Part shown: piece after piece, positions 1 through 11,600 of the stretch
How positions within the stretch are numbered: the stretch's first letter is position 1
Layout: each line of letters starts with the position of its first letter
Source: Linyphia triangularis
Lineage: Eukaryota; Arthropoda; Arachnida; Araneae; Linyphiidae
Direction of reading: 5' to 3'
DNA length: 64,000 bases
Assembly (NCBI GenBank): GCA_963978545.1
Contig: OZ021726.1
Location: 53,737,959 to 53,801,958 of the forward strand
Program-made: the position numbers and the translations under genes
The notes under the pieces: model-generated
Database searches by the model: none
What the model was told of the DNA's origin: nothing
The model's input: only the letters and a program-made list of their open reading frames with translations

Positions 1-102
1 CTAATATCAATGGCTATTCCTTCCACAAGCCACTCAGCTTCTTTCCGGGGTCCTCTACCTGGGGAAGCTAAAGCACATTCTTCCCACCATCGTTCCTATA
101 AG
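1..102 (+). other. Probable 5' exon of the tetraspanin gene (UTR or alternative N-terminus)
   Basis: This stretch is clearly richer in G+C than the intron after it and ends in a strong donor (AAG|GTAAGAG at 101-109). Its phase fits the next exon. An ATG at 10-12 opens a frame of 31 codons to the donor, and that frame continues through three codons (Leu-Pro-Arg) at 2981-2989 into the ATG at 2990 without a stop. The frame is also open back to the window edge. Most tetraspanins begin only a few residues before TM1, as the ATG at 2990 would give, so the simplest reading is 5' UTR. A longer N-terminal isoform cannot be excluded. The left end of the exon is not visible. Confidence 0.55.
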
Positions 103-617
103 GTAAGAGACAAAGTAGTTCTCTTAGTAAGTAGGGCTTGAAATAATTATTTTGCAACCACAATAACTTCTCATCTTAAATTATGTCAATAAACTAGTAA
201 ACGATCTTTTTCCCCCTTAGTTACATGGACTTTGCTTCCACCTTTTTTTATTTGAATGTTACGCCAGTTTATATGTACTCAGAGGGGAGACTGCGAGCTG
301 TATTACAGGTCGAATAGATATTCAAAATATTTGCAGAGAAATTCTATTAGTTCGAGAATATTTTGGCATAGTGGAAAAATTCAGTGTTTTAAAAACAACT
401 TGTAATAGATCAATAAGCAAATATCTCTCCAAATGAACAATCTTTTGTTTTGTGACCTCCGTTTCAATTTTCAACGATAAACCAAATCATGTTTTATGTC
501 ACTGTTTTGAAAACCAATGTCGATTCGGCAAGGTTTTTTCGTCATCAATGACGTAAATAACTAATCAATAACTTATCAAACTAACGCCTTTAATTTGGAA
601 GAAATTGATTGACGAAT

Positions 618-631
618 GGGGGGGGGGGGGG
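618..631 (+). repeat. Poly-G tract, 14 bases
   Basis: An uninterrupted run of G in a strongly AT-rich intron. It is one of six G or C runs of 12-14 bases in the window. Confidence 0.9.
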
Positions 632-1281
632 ATCTTCTGATGCAATTTCTCATTAAAATTTAAAGAAGCGGAGGTTGTCAGAAAAAATCTACTTGTTTAT
701 TTAGAGAGGTGGTTAGAATTTTTTTTATTTAATTACTTTAGAAGTAATAATTTTAAAAACATGACTGAAGTTTTTTAAGCGAATCAGGATATTTTTGCAC
801 TTTAACACAATTGCAGCATAAGCATTCACGTAAAGATGGTTTCGATGTGCTCAGCTTCTGTGTGCATTTTTTTTATCGAGAGTAATAAAGATAAATTACA
901 GATTTTTTGCTATAGAATTTAAAGTGTTCAATTTTTCTACAACCCAAATTGAAAATAACAGAATAACAGAACTTTCTAAACAAACCTTGGCAATGTGTCG
1001 GGTAAAATGAACATTTTCAAATTAACAGAGTGACGTATATTAATCCGGAATTGGCAAAACAATTTTCAATAACTATACAAATATTATTTTAATAATTTAA
1101 GGGTCGTTAGTACATTTAAAAATTATGTTGATTTTTTATATGGGTCAAAAAATGTGAATAATCAATTCATTCAATTGGAATTTGAAAAGTAGACAATATA
1201 TTCACATACCTGTTAACCACTAGGATGCGACAAGTATAAAGCTTAATGCTCGGAACATCTTACGTTAGTCTTTTGATGAAA

Positions 1282-1690
1282 ATGGGTCCTCAACGTGATA
1301 TTTCCGAAACAACGAAATCGTGTATTTCATCATTGTTTAAAGTTGGAAAGAAACAACAATTTATCTCAGATCAAATGAATGTTTCACAATGTACGGTTTT
1401 GAATATGGAAGAACCGGCCAACTAAAATGTAACCAAAGTAAATGCGGTAAAAAACTTGTAACAACTGCCAGAGGTGAACGCAAATTTAAACGAATCGTCA
1501 AATATAATCACATGAAAACTGTTTTTTACTTCAAGAAAGAATCTGGAGTTGCCACGTCAAAGTCCACTACACTTACGCGATTGCATAAGTTTGAGTTTTA
1601 ATCGTGGGTCCCCTAAGTAAAACCAAAGATGAACATGAAGCAGAGGCGTACACGACTCTTTTGGTTCAAGGAGGAAGCTCATCTGTAGTC
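1282..1690 (+). pseudogene. Tc1-like transposase N-terminal remnant, left copy
   Basis: Starting at ATG 1282 the translation begins MGPQRDISETTKSCISSL, followed by a helix-turn-helix-like stretch ending SQCTVLN. This is the pattern of the N-terminal paired-type DNA-binding region of Tc1-family transposases. Stops and frame changes follow after about 45 residues, and no DDE catalytic part is present. Not functional. Confidence 0.6.
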
Positions 1691-1789
1691 TAAAACGTAA
1701 TGCCTTTGATAAATCTTGTTTAAAACGCCAAATCCAAACACTTCGTCGTCAACAAATATTTGAAATAAAAATCAATCTCTGAAAATACT

Positions 1790-2212
1790 TTCCCTGTCTT
1801 GTTGCCCTCAGATGAGCTTCTCTTTTCACCAGGAGAGTCGTGCACGTCTCTCCATCTTTACTTAGGAGACCCGCGATTGAAACAAATTAATGCAATCGCT
1901 TAAGTGTAATTAACTTAAGCACAGCTACAGATTCTTTCCAACACTTATTAATGTAAAAAACAGTTTTAAAGCGATTATTTTGGACGATTTGTTTAAATTT
2001 GCTTTCATCTCAGGCAGTTGTTACAAGCTCTCTACCACATTTACTTCAGTTGCTTTTTAGTTGACCGGTTGTTCTATATTCCTTTAAAATCTTCGAAACT
2101 GTAGGTGTAAAACATTAATTTGATACGAGATAAATTGTTGTTTCTTTCCAGCTTTAAACAATGATAAAATACACGATTTCGTTGTTTCAGAAATATTACA
2201 TTGACGACCCAT
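1790..2212 (-). pseudogene. Tc1-like transposase N-terminal remnant, right copy
   Basis: On the minus strand from the ATG at 2212-2210 the frame reads MGRQCNISETTKSCILSL, parallel to the left copy at 1282. It is broken further on. The two copies differ at many positions, so they have diverged for some time or were inserted separately. Confidence 0.6.
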
Positions 2213-2980
2213 TTTCAGCAAAAGAATAACGTAAGATTTTCTCGAGTGTCAAGCTTAATACTTGTCGCAACCTATCAGTTAATAGGTAGGCAAAGATTTT
2301 GTCTGCTTTTCAAATTCATATTGAATGAATTGATTATTCTAAATTTTTTACCCATAAAAAAATATCAACATAATTTTTAAATGTGTTAATTACCCTTAAA
2401 TTGTTAAAATATATGTATAGTTGTTGAAAATTGTTTCGTCAATTCCTGAGTAACATGCGTCACTCCTTTAATTTGCATACTTTCATTTTAACCGACGTTT
2501 TTTTCAGAAGAGGTGATTATTAGTTGATAAGATAAATTATGATAATAATTGAAAGCGTATTTGTATTTTTTTTATGGAAAATTATACTTGGCAAATATTC
2601 CAGTAAAATATTTTTTCTATTTGAGTATCTCTATTGATTTTAATCGATCTAAAATTTAGAAGATGTACGGATGTTTTAAGGCAAAATTTCTTTTGGAGGT
2701 TACTAAGAGGAATGTTTCTTTTAAGTAGAATTATTAAAGATTACCTCTCAAATTGAACGTTAAAAATACATACCAGAAAATGTCTAATATTTACTTTTTA
2801 ATTTAGTGTATTCTACAAATTAGTGCAGTGTGTTATTAATTAGTATTACGTAATGAGCTTTGAAAAGTGAAAATTTACTACTGTAAAAAAAAGCTTTAAA
2901 GAAATAAAACAATATACGAGACTAATCCATTTATAGCTTTAAGAGAATATTTTCTAATACTTTCATTTTTTTTATTCTAG

Positions 2981-3052
2981 CTTCCCAGGATGGTGGAAGG
3001 ATTCGCCAAAGTCGTGAAGTATGCGCTTTTTCTCGCCAACTGTATCATTCTG
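2981..3052 (+). CDS. Tetraspanin exon with start codon, residues 1-21
   Basis: The acceptor ends at 2980. The ATG is at 2990, nine bases into the exon. It encodes a short cytoplasmic N-terminus (MVEGFAKVVKYALF) and the first half of TM1. The GF..VKY pattern just before TM1 is typical of tetraspanins and supports this start. Donor GTAAGTT at 3053. Confidence 0.92.
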
Positions 3053-6000
3053 GTAAGTTATTGTTCTGCTATGGCAATTACCTAATTGCTAAATTTAGGT
3101 AAACTTTCATTTTCTTATAATTTTAATCCTATGCATATTGGAATAAGAAGTTATATTTGTTACATTAAAAAGCACTTTTTTCACCACTGAAACTTTTCCA
3201 TCAAATAGACATTATACTTAGAATGTGGAGTTTTTAAAAGATATGTCCCTTTTGTGAAACTTATCCACTTAGTTAACAAAAAGCTCATAATAACTCAGCT
3301 ACTGTAAAATCCAAATTAAAATGACTAAGTAATTTAAAAACTTTTACTCATTTATAAAACGTGTTGAAGTGTTAAAAATGGTGAAGTTACAATACAGTTG
3401 ATTCGAAGGCGAGACTGGTAGTGTAGACACACTAACGTGATGAAACTAATCAACAAAATAAGCTTTTTGTATAAAGGGCATATTATATATATAATTTTTA
3501 ATATTGATTTGATCGTATTTTTAGCTCCCAAAATTTTAAATTTCATTTATTTTAGTTCTGTTTTTGGCATATAGATGGCGACACCACAAATTAGAAAAGA
3601 GGACTTTCTGGAAAGTATACCCACAACACCCCCACTAAATGAAATATTACGCCAAATCCTCTTGAAACAAAGATAATGCTGATTTTCTTAGAAAATGCTG
3701 ATTGCTTAATTTTTATCGTCGTTTGCACGTATGCACTTTCTACAAAGTGGATCAAATAACTCTTGTACAAAATAAGAGCCTGTTCCGTATGAGACACCTA
3801 TGTCCGTACAAAAACCCTCCTCGGCAACTTAAGTTAAATCATGCTCTTTTAAGCTGTGTGGAATGTCATTATCCCAATAATCTTTCTAAAATTCTTAATT
3901 CACGTATAAACTTTACAGTCTGAAGTTTCCTTAATGAAATGACCGAATCAATTGTCAAACTGCCGGGAGAGTTTTTTTTATCATTCCTTTCGAACAAAAT
4001 GTATATTCCGGATGATTCCCTTTTAAGTCCTTACTTGCATAGCGGACTATTCTATGCTGTTGATATGTGGAACTGTGCTTTTTTCAATATATTTGTGTTC
4101 TCTCAGATATGTGGCATCGCGGTGTTCAGCGTGGGCGTGTGGACGCTGGCCGACAAGTCCTTTATGGAGCGTCTCCTTGGGACTGACCTGTACGTGTCCT
4201 CCGCATCTATCCTCATCGCCACCGGAGTCATCGTCACCATCATCTCCTTCCTTGGATGCTTCGGGGCCATCAAGGAGATAAAATGCATGCTCCTCACGGT
4301 AACTCATTTCCCTTTACTCTCGTATAAATTTAACTTGTAAGCTAAACTCTTTAGTCATGAGCAGTATCTTCGCCAACTTATTACTCCAGACTGCTCGATT
4401 AGGGATGTGCGATGTCCCGTTTAGTGTGCACATCTACAAGTTAGCATTCTAGTGCATGTTTTTCTTCTTTTTAATGAAAACGTGTTTTTTTTTTCTTCTT
4501 TTTTTTCTTCTTGGACCGCTGAAAAAAATATACAAAAATTTCCTAAATGATTATTTATTTAATTAAATAATTAAAACCATCGTGTATCATAAATGCAACA
4601 TGTGCTAATTAAGTTTTTTTGCTCTAAGATTTCTTCCCGATAAGCTGATTAGCATACTATACTATGCATTAGATTAAGAGGAGACTGCAATTTTTGGATC
4701 TCATCGAACATCATTCTGAATTTTATTTAGAAATTGGAAAAAAAGTTAGTAGATTACGATTCCACTGGTCTGCCGTGGCAAAAGTGGCCTAAACTGGTCA
4801 AATATCGACTTGTAATAAGTTGCATTAAATCCAATTGCCAAATGCGCTATAACTTGCCAAATAATTGGCATTTTTTTTTTGGTAACCCTCACTCTTTAAT
4901 TTTCAATTAAGAAGGTTGCAGACGTTTCGAATGTGTGGGGATGGCTTACTTACATCTTTCACAAATGAGCCAAATTACGTCCCCGAGGACGTAACTGATG
5001 TCGCCAATTTGGCTTTCTTTTAAAAGATACAAGTTTTCCGAGGCAGAGATCAGAAATCGTTTGCGCTTTTTCTCACTGAAAATCAAAATGCAGTGGGGGC
5101 TGCCAGACGAAAAAGTTTGTTCTCTTTTTGGCAAGTTATGAGATATTTGGCAATCGGATTTTAGTTCAACTCAATCCAAGTCTATTTTATATCAGTTTCG
5201 GCCATTTTTGCCAAGGCAGACCAGTGGATTCGTAATCTACTCACTTTTCTCTAATTTCTATAAAAAATTTAGAATGATGTTCGATGGGGTCCAAAAATTG
5301 CAGTCGCCTCTCGGACTATTAAGCCCTTCTGTCTTTCAACCTTCCAGTCACACTGATGGTTCTTGTACATGGCTATAGTTTTATTAATGATATCAGATTT
5401 ACTAACTAGTTCTAATACTAATTAGAAAACGCATTTTGTGTTTTGAAAACGTTTAATTTAAGCATAGGTTACTAGTTCATAACTGAACCAGTGTTTCAGT
5501 TTCCTGTAACACAAGATTTGTTTTTCTACTATGAAAAAAGAATTACCTGATGGCTGTGGAATTACCGTTCTTTCATCGCATGTCAAATGTGCCGGTTGCA
5601 AATTATAGGTAGAATTAGAAAGATGTCATCTTAATGGTTTAGTATTCACATTAAATTACAACTTCTGGTTTGTCATTATAGAGCAGAAAAATGTCGTCAA
5701 ACCTACAAAATAAATGTGCAACCTTAATTTCGTTTGATATTTTCTGTTAGTAAATAGTCTGTTCTAGCTACCATATTCTGCAAGAATTACAGGGTTACTG
5801 TAAAAGAGTCATTCCCGCCTGGACGTGTGTCATGTGACCAGGGAGGCACACATAGAACATTTATAGAGTTAGCATAAAACTTGAATAGTTTGTGGTTATT
5901 TTCATATATCAATCATATTTGTAACTATGACACTTTTGAATAAATCGGGTTTTGAAAATGATTCTTTTGTAGTAATCCTGTACTTTGGAAACCAATCCCT

Positions 6001-9000
6001 ACTACTGTAAGCTTAAACTTTTAACGATTGCTTATTTTGATGTATTAGTTAGTGGTTGTAACTAACGATGAATTTTTTATTCGGTACTTTTTGTATTAGG
6101 TGATATTAAAGGAATATTTGGATAGTTTAAGGAGTAATTTCGCGTTGCAACCTTTTATTTCTCAATATCAGAGTGACCATTAGCAATACTTTTTTTTAAT
6201 AAAGTCATTAAAATTGTCTTTTCATAGTATGATGTCTTGATATAATCTTGATATAAAACGATGTAATTTCTCTCTTTAATCATGAGAAAATGCAAGAATT
6301 AATGAAACTAGTAAATAATAAAAATTGTGCAGGAGCATTTTTAGATTTAGCAATCTACCTTTTACAATTTATATAATTCGAATTTTTCTAGATTAATGGA
6401 ATTTATTAAGTGTTGGAAAATACATTTTCTTAATATGTTACTTCACTCAGCTTTTATTTGGAAATTTTTAAAATAGTGCCATTATCATCAATATAATTTG
6501 AGGAGCTGGAAAACAAAACCAGACTTGTCCACAAACTTTCTTTCAGGAGAGGTCAAAATCAGCTGTTATATAAAGGTTGTATTCTTATCGTATTTTTATA
6601 CAATTATTTTGATCCAAAATAGTTCGGTGGCAAATAAGAGTGGGTTCGAGGAAGGCGAAAAAATGTGACATTGTGTGGACAAGAATAGTTTTGCTCGCCG
6701 GATCCTCACTTATTACATTGCTAAATATCCAAGTTTTTGAACATATAACAATCTTTACAATTTCTTTTTTTAGTTTTTCATCATTTTATTCATGATTTTC
6801 ATCATCATGTTGGTCGGTGGAATTTTGGGATACGTCTTCAGGAATGAGGTATAACAATTTTATTAATGTTCACATAAACTACTTTTTCCAAGTTTTGCAT
6901 GTGTGTGTATCCAAGTATAAAATTATCTTTTATTATTTCGCCTAAATAAGCCCACTGGAGATTTTTATTCATGTATTGCACTTTCGATCGTTGTTAAAGC
7001 ATTCAAATGTTGCAGGTAGAAAAGCAGATGCAACAAGAAATGATAATGACCATTCCTCTGTACCAGAATGAAACTGCTGTCACGGATGCGTGGGATTCAG
7101 TACAAGAATACGTAAGTGTAAAATATTTAGAAGTGATTTTGTTTGGGGAAAATATGAATATAATGAATCTTTTGTTCTCAGATACTCCGTTATCTGTAAT
7201 TAAAAAAAACTAATTGTATGTGTCTTTGTTGAAAAACGATACTTTTTTTTAAAACATTTCTGTTTAAACTGCTTTCGACTCTCAAATGTTCATGAATTAT
7301 CGATTTATCAAAGCTATTGTTACTTTTATACCGGCCTGTAAAACTAATCTGTTCTGACTTTGTTGAGGACTAGTAGCTTAAACAATTTAATTTAAAAACA
7401 TAACTAGGATTGTTAAATAGTTGAGAATAAGTATTAGAATAGGTCAGTTAGACGAAAGATACTGAATCGATAAGATCAAAAATAGTTGCAAAACAATGTA
7501 TAGAATTTTATTTCACTCGGTAATAGTTTTTACAATGAATTGTTATAGAAGAGTTTTATAATTTTTAAACCAGCGTAGTTTCATTTGTTAAAATGTATCC
7601 TAAATCCCTTTTTACTTTACTTCAAGTTTTGCCTACATGATGATTGTGCAAATTAGTGCTCTGGCCAAATAATGCACATGCCAAAAAATTTTGAATTTTG
7701 GGATGGGCAATTAAGCATGGATGTTCGTCGTGGTTCGGAATCCACGTTAGACTGTAAGTACAATCTGATTAACCATTACTGTACCCAAAAATAGGTCTAT
7801 AAGCATACAAATAAACTAGCCAATCAAATTCCAGATACGTTCGAATAATGTACGTGAAACACTATAAAACCATCTAACTGAATTTTTTTAAATCTGTTTT
7901 CAAAAAGTAGTAAGCACTTATGATAGCTTGCATACCGCTTGTTGCGAAATTTTGTTTAGCATTGCTAAAAGTATTTTTCTGACGTCTGCAATAGTCACAA
8001 TTCGGTGGAACCCGTGGACCCTGTAATAGTTGAGGAATTGATGGTTTACTTTCAAGGACTGAAAACTTACGAATTATACTCAGCAGATTTTATTTATAAT
8101 GAAAAACAGTCCAAAATGTAATAAATAATGCACATAAAGCATTCATTTCGGAAGCAGGATTGATTCCATGAAACATTTCAAAAATTGTAATTGATTTAGA
8201 CTTCTACTGATCAGAAACTACGAACACTTTTTGAACAAGTCTTTGAAAAAAAAATAATGCCAAAATCTTAGCATTCTTCTTTGAACAAAAATAAAAAAAG
8301 TTGTATCGATAACTGTACCAAGAAAATTGTATATATTATTTCACCAAGAAAATTATACCAAATCCATCATGCCACTAACCACGTTACTGTTTTTCTCTAC
8401 TCAAATATTTTCAGTTTATAGTTTTTCTTGGAATTTTTTTTAAAGTGCCGTGTTTAATTTTGGAGTACCATTGATTTACAATTGCTAAAACTATTGTATA
8501 AAATACATCGATAAAAAAATTGGTAACCTTAAAATTGAATTGGCAATCAACATCTGGTAACGTTAATTCCAGTGCATAATAGAGCCCGAATAACTTCAAG
8601 GAAGCATAATATTTCCCTCGTTCACCTCGGGATCTATCCATTCGTGGGCTCGATATTATTATTTTAAAGTGAGTATGAACTGTAGCGATCATGGCAGATG
8701 GGTTGCGTTGGTTGTCGAGATCCCAGGTGAGTTTCGAGGATTTTTTTTAAAATTCAAGTCTCAAAGATGGGAGAGTTTCTCCCCTTAAAAGAATGTTCCG
8801 AAGACATTTCCCCTACACACAGATATCTTTTTAACGATACTCCGGCGCACTTCAGTTCTCATGTTTAGCTTTTTCAACAGTAAATCCCCAACACAGGCAA
8901 CATCCGGACCAGTATAACCCAAAGAGTTCTGGTGCAAAGATTGGACTTACAGCGGGTACTTTCACGTAGAGTGATTTAAGGAATAAAAAGTCTTCGTAGT

Positions 9001-11600
9001 GTTAATGAACATGAATGGTGTCATATTTCTATATTACGGTTTATAATATAGTGTTTACCACACACTTCTCTATCAGTGCAGGTAAAGCCGTTAGCCTTCA
9101 CATATGGCTCTTACTCCAGAAAATATCCAAACCAACCAAACTTCGGTTTCTTAACAATCCAAGAGCCTTTCAATGTTTCACAACTTAAAGTGGAACATTT
9201 GTAATAATAACTTCTTTATAAGGTTAGTTTTTTATGGTAAAATACCATACAAAAAGAGTTAAATTAACTCTGATTTTTACTGTGCGCATAGCTGATTTTA
9301 CAAATAGGTATGAATGATAAATGTTCATTTGTTCGCATATTCCATTCTGTGTGTTTAATGTCTTTTGTTTAGTTTAAGTGCTGTGGCTTGACCACTGAGT
9401 TCGAGCCCGGGTATGATGTGTGGCGCAAGAAGAATCGCAAGTTCGCCGGCAGGGACAACCAGGTGCCCGCATCCTGTTGCAAGAAGAAGGATCAGACTTC
9501 TATTCGAAACTGTCAATCGAACCCAGGGAGTGGGGCGTACGAAGACGTGAGTACACCATCACTAATTTAATTTTGATTGCGTAGACAAAGTTGAACTGTT
9601 ATATTAGAGTTCAGTACATTGAAGGATAACACTTGTTAAGTTAGCGGTTTTAATTGCTGGGTTTAATATTCAGAATGGATTTCATTACAGTATGACAAGT
9701 TAGTTTTGATTAACACATTTAAAAGTCTTGGAGAATATCATGTTTTAAAAACTATTATGCTGCAATCCGGCCTTAATTTTTATTTCTTTTTATTTCTGCG
9801 GAAAAATACTGTGTCATTGATCGGAGTAAAATGTGTTTTTTTCTTTTAGGGATGTTACGATAGAATGAGAGATTTCGTCAAGAATCATGCTTTGATTTTG
9901 GGAGGAATTGGAATCGGAATATCATGCGTTTTGGTGAGAAAAAATATAAAGCACTTATCTTTTTTCACTTATTGTCTTCTAGCTGCATGGCACCACGCCA
10001 ACGTTGCTCTGGATCTTGTAATAGACAAATATTAGATGAATGCTTGGATTTGTGAATGAAATGAATATTTTGAAAATGTTCGGGTGTTTATATTAACATT
10101 AGTAATGTTATTTAGAGTCGAGAAATTCAAGTATCAAGCGAATAAAATTAAGCTTTTTCATGAAGGATAAAAAGGACTTTTACGAATCCAATAAACCCAC
10201 ACTGACTTTGTGTAAAAAATATATATCGCGTATTATGCATCATATACCCGATTTAATTCTCCATTTTTTGGCACGGATATCGATTAACCCAGCTCGGTAA
10301 GCGATTACTTTTGGGAATTATAAAGGGTAGTAAATCATTTGAATGCAAAAATTAAATGTTATGAATTTTCGTATAGCCCGGTGTCTCTATATACAGAGAA
10401 TATATCTGCGGGTGGGTAATTTTTTTAACAAATCAGCATTTTTATTTTAATCTAAAAAAAAAGATATTGCATTGAAATCGACACAAGGAAGGCCGGTGTC
10501 TGTTTTAGTTAAAAAAAAAAAAAACTGTATCATTATCCCTTTCTTTCTCTTAAAGTTTTGATACAATGGACAATTCCCGCATTTGTTAAAAACAAGTGAA
10601 ATTAGTATATATTTATGAAGAATTTCTTTCTAATTACAAATATTTAAATAAAAGTTTTTAAAAAAATTAGTTATTTAAATATTAAGAAAAGAAAATGCCC
10701 CAAAACCGAGCCAAAACCAGTCCGATCAAAACAGTCAACAAAATTCGTGACGTAAGGAAATCCTATCGTTTCTATGGTTATCGTGAGGTTTCTGCCAAAC
10801 AGTTGCTTTGAAATATTTGGCGTTGGTAGATCATTGCCACATTCCGTACAGTTTGGCGTGATTTGCGAGAAACTTGCAAATCTGGTTTCCGCTGCAGCAT
10901 TTCAAGCCAAGATGTTTGCGAAGCCGTGACGTAACATTCAATGCCAGCCGAATATATCGATGGCCGAATGAGTCGTTTTCTAGCCAACGTCGAACAAGGT
11001 AATTTTGATTGCAAATTAAAAAAAAAGAAAAAGCGCATTCAGCAGAATTTTTTTTTGTTTATGGTCTTTTCGAAACATTTAGAATTTAATAATAAAAAAA
11101 AATGCTGGAATTGTCCATTTAAAATCTATTGAATCAATATGAACCACGTAGGTTTTTTTTTGTTGGTATTTTGACAAATCCAGATTATAGAAAACACAAT
11201 TTCATTCTGATATTTTGTAGCTAGAGTGTTGAAATTAAAAATGTTGATATGTTCATTACAAGAAAATCGATTCCATAAATTTTAACCAGTATAGAGGAAG
11301 GCCGGACATTGCTACTTGGACGTCTGGACGGCGGTAGTTTTTTCACCTCAGTATTTGTTACAAGTATTTACACATTTTGATAGTTTTGATGTGACAAATT
11401 TTTAGTTTTAACCTACCTTTTATTACTGAAATTATGTATCCAACTAATTTGTATTTACTACTTCGCAATACTGCTAGTCTAATAATGAGAGTTTATAATA
11501 TAAATTGCAAGAATGGAACTAAACATTTTAAATTTTTACTTTTTTTTTATAGATTGTCGGCATGATGCTGTCCTGCGCATTATTCCTCATGATAAACTGA
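2990..11600 (+). CDS. Tetraspanin, complete, seven coding exons, 243 aa
   Basis: Coding parts are 2990-3052, 4107-4298, 6774-6848, 7016-7111, 9373-9546, 9850-9933 and 11553-11600. Every junction has GT..AG ends and phase 0. The protein is a four-pass membrane organiser that would sit at the plasma or endosomal membrane and group partner proteins into tetraspanin domains. Visible hallmarks: TM1 about residues 10-35; TM2 52-73 followed by GCFGAIKEIKC (71-81), the family's GCxGAxxExxC; TM3 86-107; large loop with CCG (145-147), VPASCC (173-178), Cys189 and Gly-Cys (201-202), six cysteines in all; an NET glycosylation sequon at Asn128; TM4 about 212-240. The cytoplasmic tail is almost absent, ending one or two residues after TM4, so there is no Tyr-based sorting motif. 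Length is typical. The six-cysteine loop fits the CD9/CD81-like and insect Tsp42-like groups; I cannot assign an ortholog. Confidence 0.95.
3053..4106 (+). other. Intron 2 of the tetraspanin gene
   Basis: AT-rich, with acceptor TTCTCTCAG ending at 4106. No repeat or gene recognised. Confidence 0.85.
4107..4298 (+). CDS. Tetraspanin exon, residues 22-85 (TM1 end, small loop, TM2)
   Basis: Encodes the end of TM1 (ICGIAVFSVGVWTL), a short extracellular loop and TM2, then the GCFGAIKEIKC motif. It is much richer in G+C than the flanking introns (third positions mostly G/C). Donor GTAACT at 4299. Confidence 0.94.
4299..6773 (+). other. Intron 3 of the tetraspanin gene
   Basis: Contains a foldback element at about 4678-5312. 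I recognise nothing in 4299-4677 or 5313-6773, which are AT-rich. Confidence 0.8.
4678..5312. mobile_element. Foldback (long inverted-repeat) element, about 635 bp
   Basis: The arms at about 4678-4880 and 5130-5312 are diverged reverse complements. The outer ends read GAGGAGACTGCAATTTTTGG on the left and CCAAAAATTGCAGTCGCCTC on the right. Further in, CCACTGGTCTGCC near 4762 pairs with GGCAGACCAGTGG near 5215. I see no convincing target-site duplication and no coding capacity. Confidence 0.65.
6774..6848 (+). CDS. Tetraspanin exon, residues 86-110 (TM3)
   Basis: Encodes the hydrophobic third membrane segment and the first residues of the large loop (GYVFRNE). Acceptor TTTTTTTAG, donor GTATAAC at 6849. 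It is 25 codons long and phase 0 at both ends. Confidence 0.93.
7016..7111 (+). CDS. Tetraspanin exon, residues 111-142 (large loop, first part)
   Basis: Encodes the charged and polar helical start of the large extracellular loop, with an NET sequon at Asn128 and a WDSVQEY end that leads into the CCG exon. Acceptor TGTTGCAG, donor GTAAGTG at 7112. The short intron before it (6849-7015) holds nothing. Confidence 0.93.
7112..9372 (+). other. Intron 5 of the tetraspanin gene
   Basis: A 2.26-kb AT-rich intron. A less AT-rich stretch near 8570-9130 shows no coding continuity or terminal repeats that I can support. Confidence 0.8.
9373..9546 (+). CDS. Tetraspanin exon, residues 143-200 (CCG and VPASCC motifs)
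   Basis: Begins FKCCGL, the invariant tetraspanin CCG, and carries VPASCC and a further cysteine (RNC). These form most of the disulphide core of the large loop. The run of basic residues around WRKKNRK and CCKKKD makes this loop strongly positive. Donor GTGAGTA at 9547. Confidence 0.95.
9850..9933 (+). CDS. Tetraspanin exon, residues 201-228 (last loop cysteine, TM4 start)
   Basis: Starts Gly-Cys, the last conserved loop cysteine, followed by YDRMRDFVKNH and the first half of TM4. Acceptor TTCTTTTAG, donor GTGAGAA at 9934. The preceding intron (9547-9849) holds nothing recognisable. Confidence 0.94.
9934..11552 (+). other. Intron 7 of the tetraspanin gene
   Basis: Holds a dispersed repeat copy at about 10750-11125. 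I see nothing recognisable in 9934-10749 or 11126-11552. Confidence 0.8.
10750..11125 (+). repeat. Dispersed repeat, copy 1 (second copy at 23.7-24.1 kb)
   Basis: Matches 23810-24120 in the same orientation with many substitutions and indels. Shared blocks include TTTCTATGGTTATCGTGAG, GGCGTGATTTGC and CATTTAGAAT. It has no terminal repeats here and looks truncated relative to the copy at 23672. Confidence 0.65.
11553..11600 (+). CDS. Tetraspanin last coding exon, residues 229-243 and stop
   Basis: Encodes IVGMMLSCALFLMIN and TGA. It completes TM4 and leaves practically no cytoplasmic tail. Confidence 0.93.
   Translation: MVGMMLSCALFLMIN

Larger units (their letters stand above)
1018..2470. 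mobile_element. Two Tc1-like transposon remnants in inverted orientation
   Basis: The left half (about 1018-1700) and right half (about 1750-2470) are diverged reverse complements of each other over roughly 700 bp. Shared blocks include the non-coding ends (AATAATCAATTCATTCAAT near 1158 and its complement near 2320) and the start of a transposase-like frame at 1282 (+) and 2212 (-). Both frames are broken, and only the N-terminal DNA-binding part remains, so the two halves face each other. This is either a foldback derivative or two insertions with internal deletion. Confidence 0.7.
103..2980 (+). other. Intron 1 of the tetraspanin gene
   Basis: Donor GTAAGAG at 103 and acceptor TTTATTCTAG ending at 2980. 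The intron holds a 14-base G run (618-631) and an inverted pair of Tc1-like transposon remnants (1018-2470). I see nothing recognisable in 103-617, 632-1017 or 2471-2980. Confidence 0.55.

Noticed and set aside
8411..8692. 93-residue minus-strand frame in tetraspanin intron 5
   Set aside because: No recognised motif, and it sits inside an intron. Likely chance.
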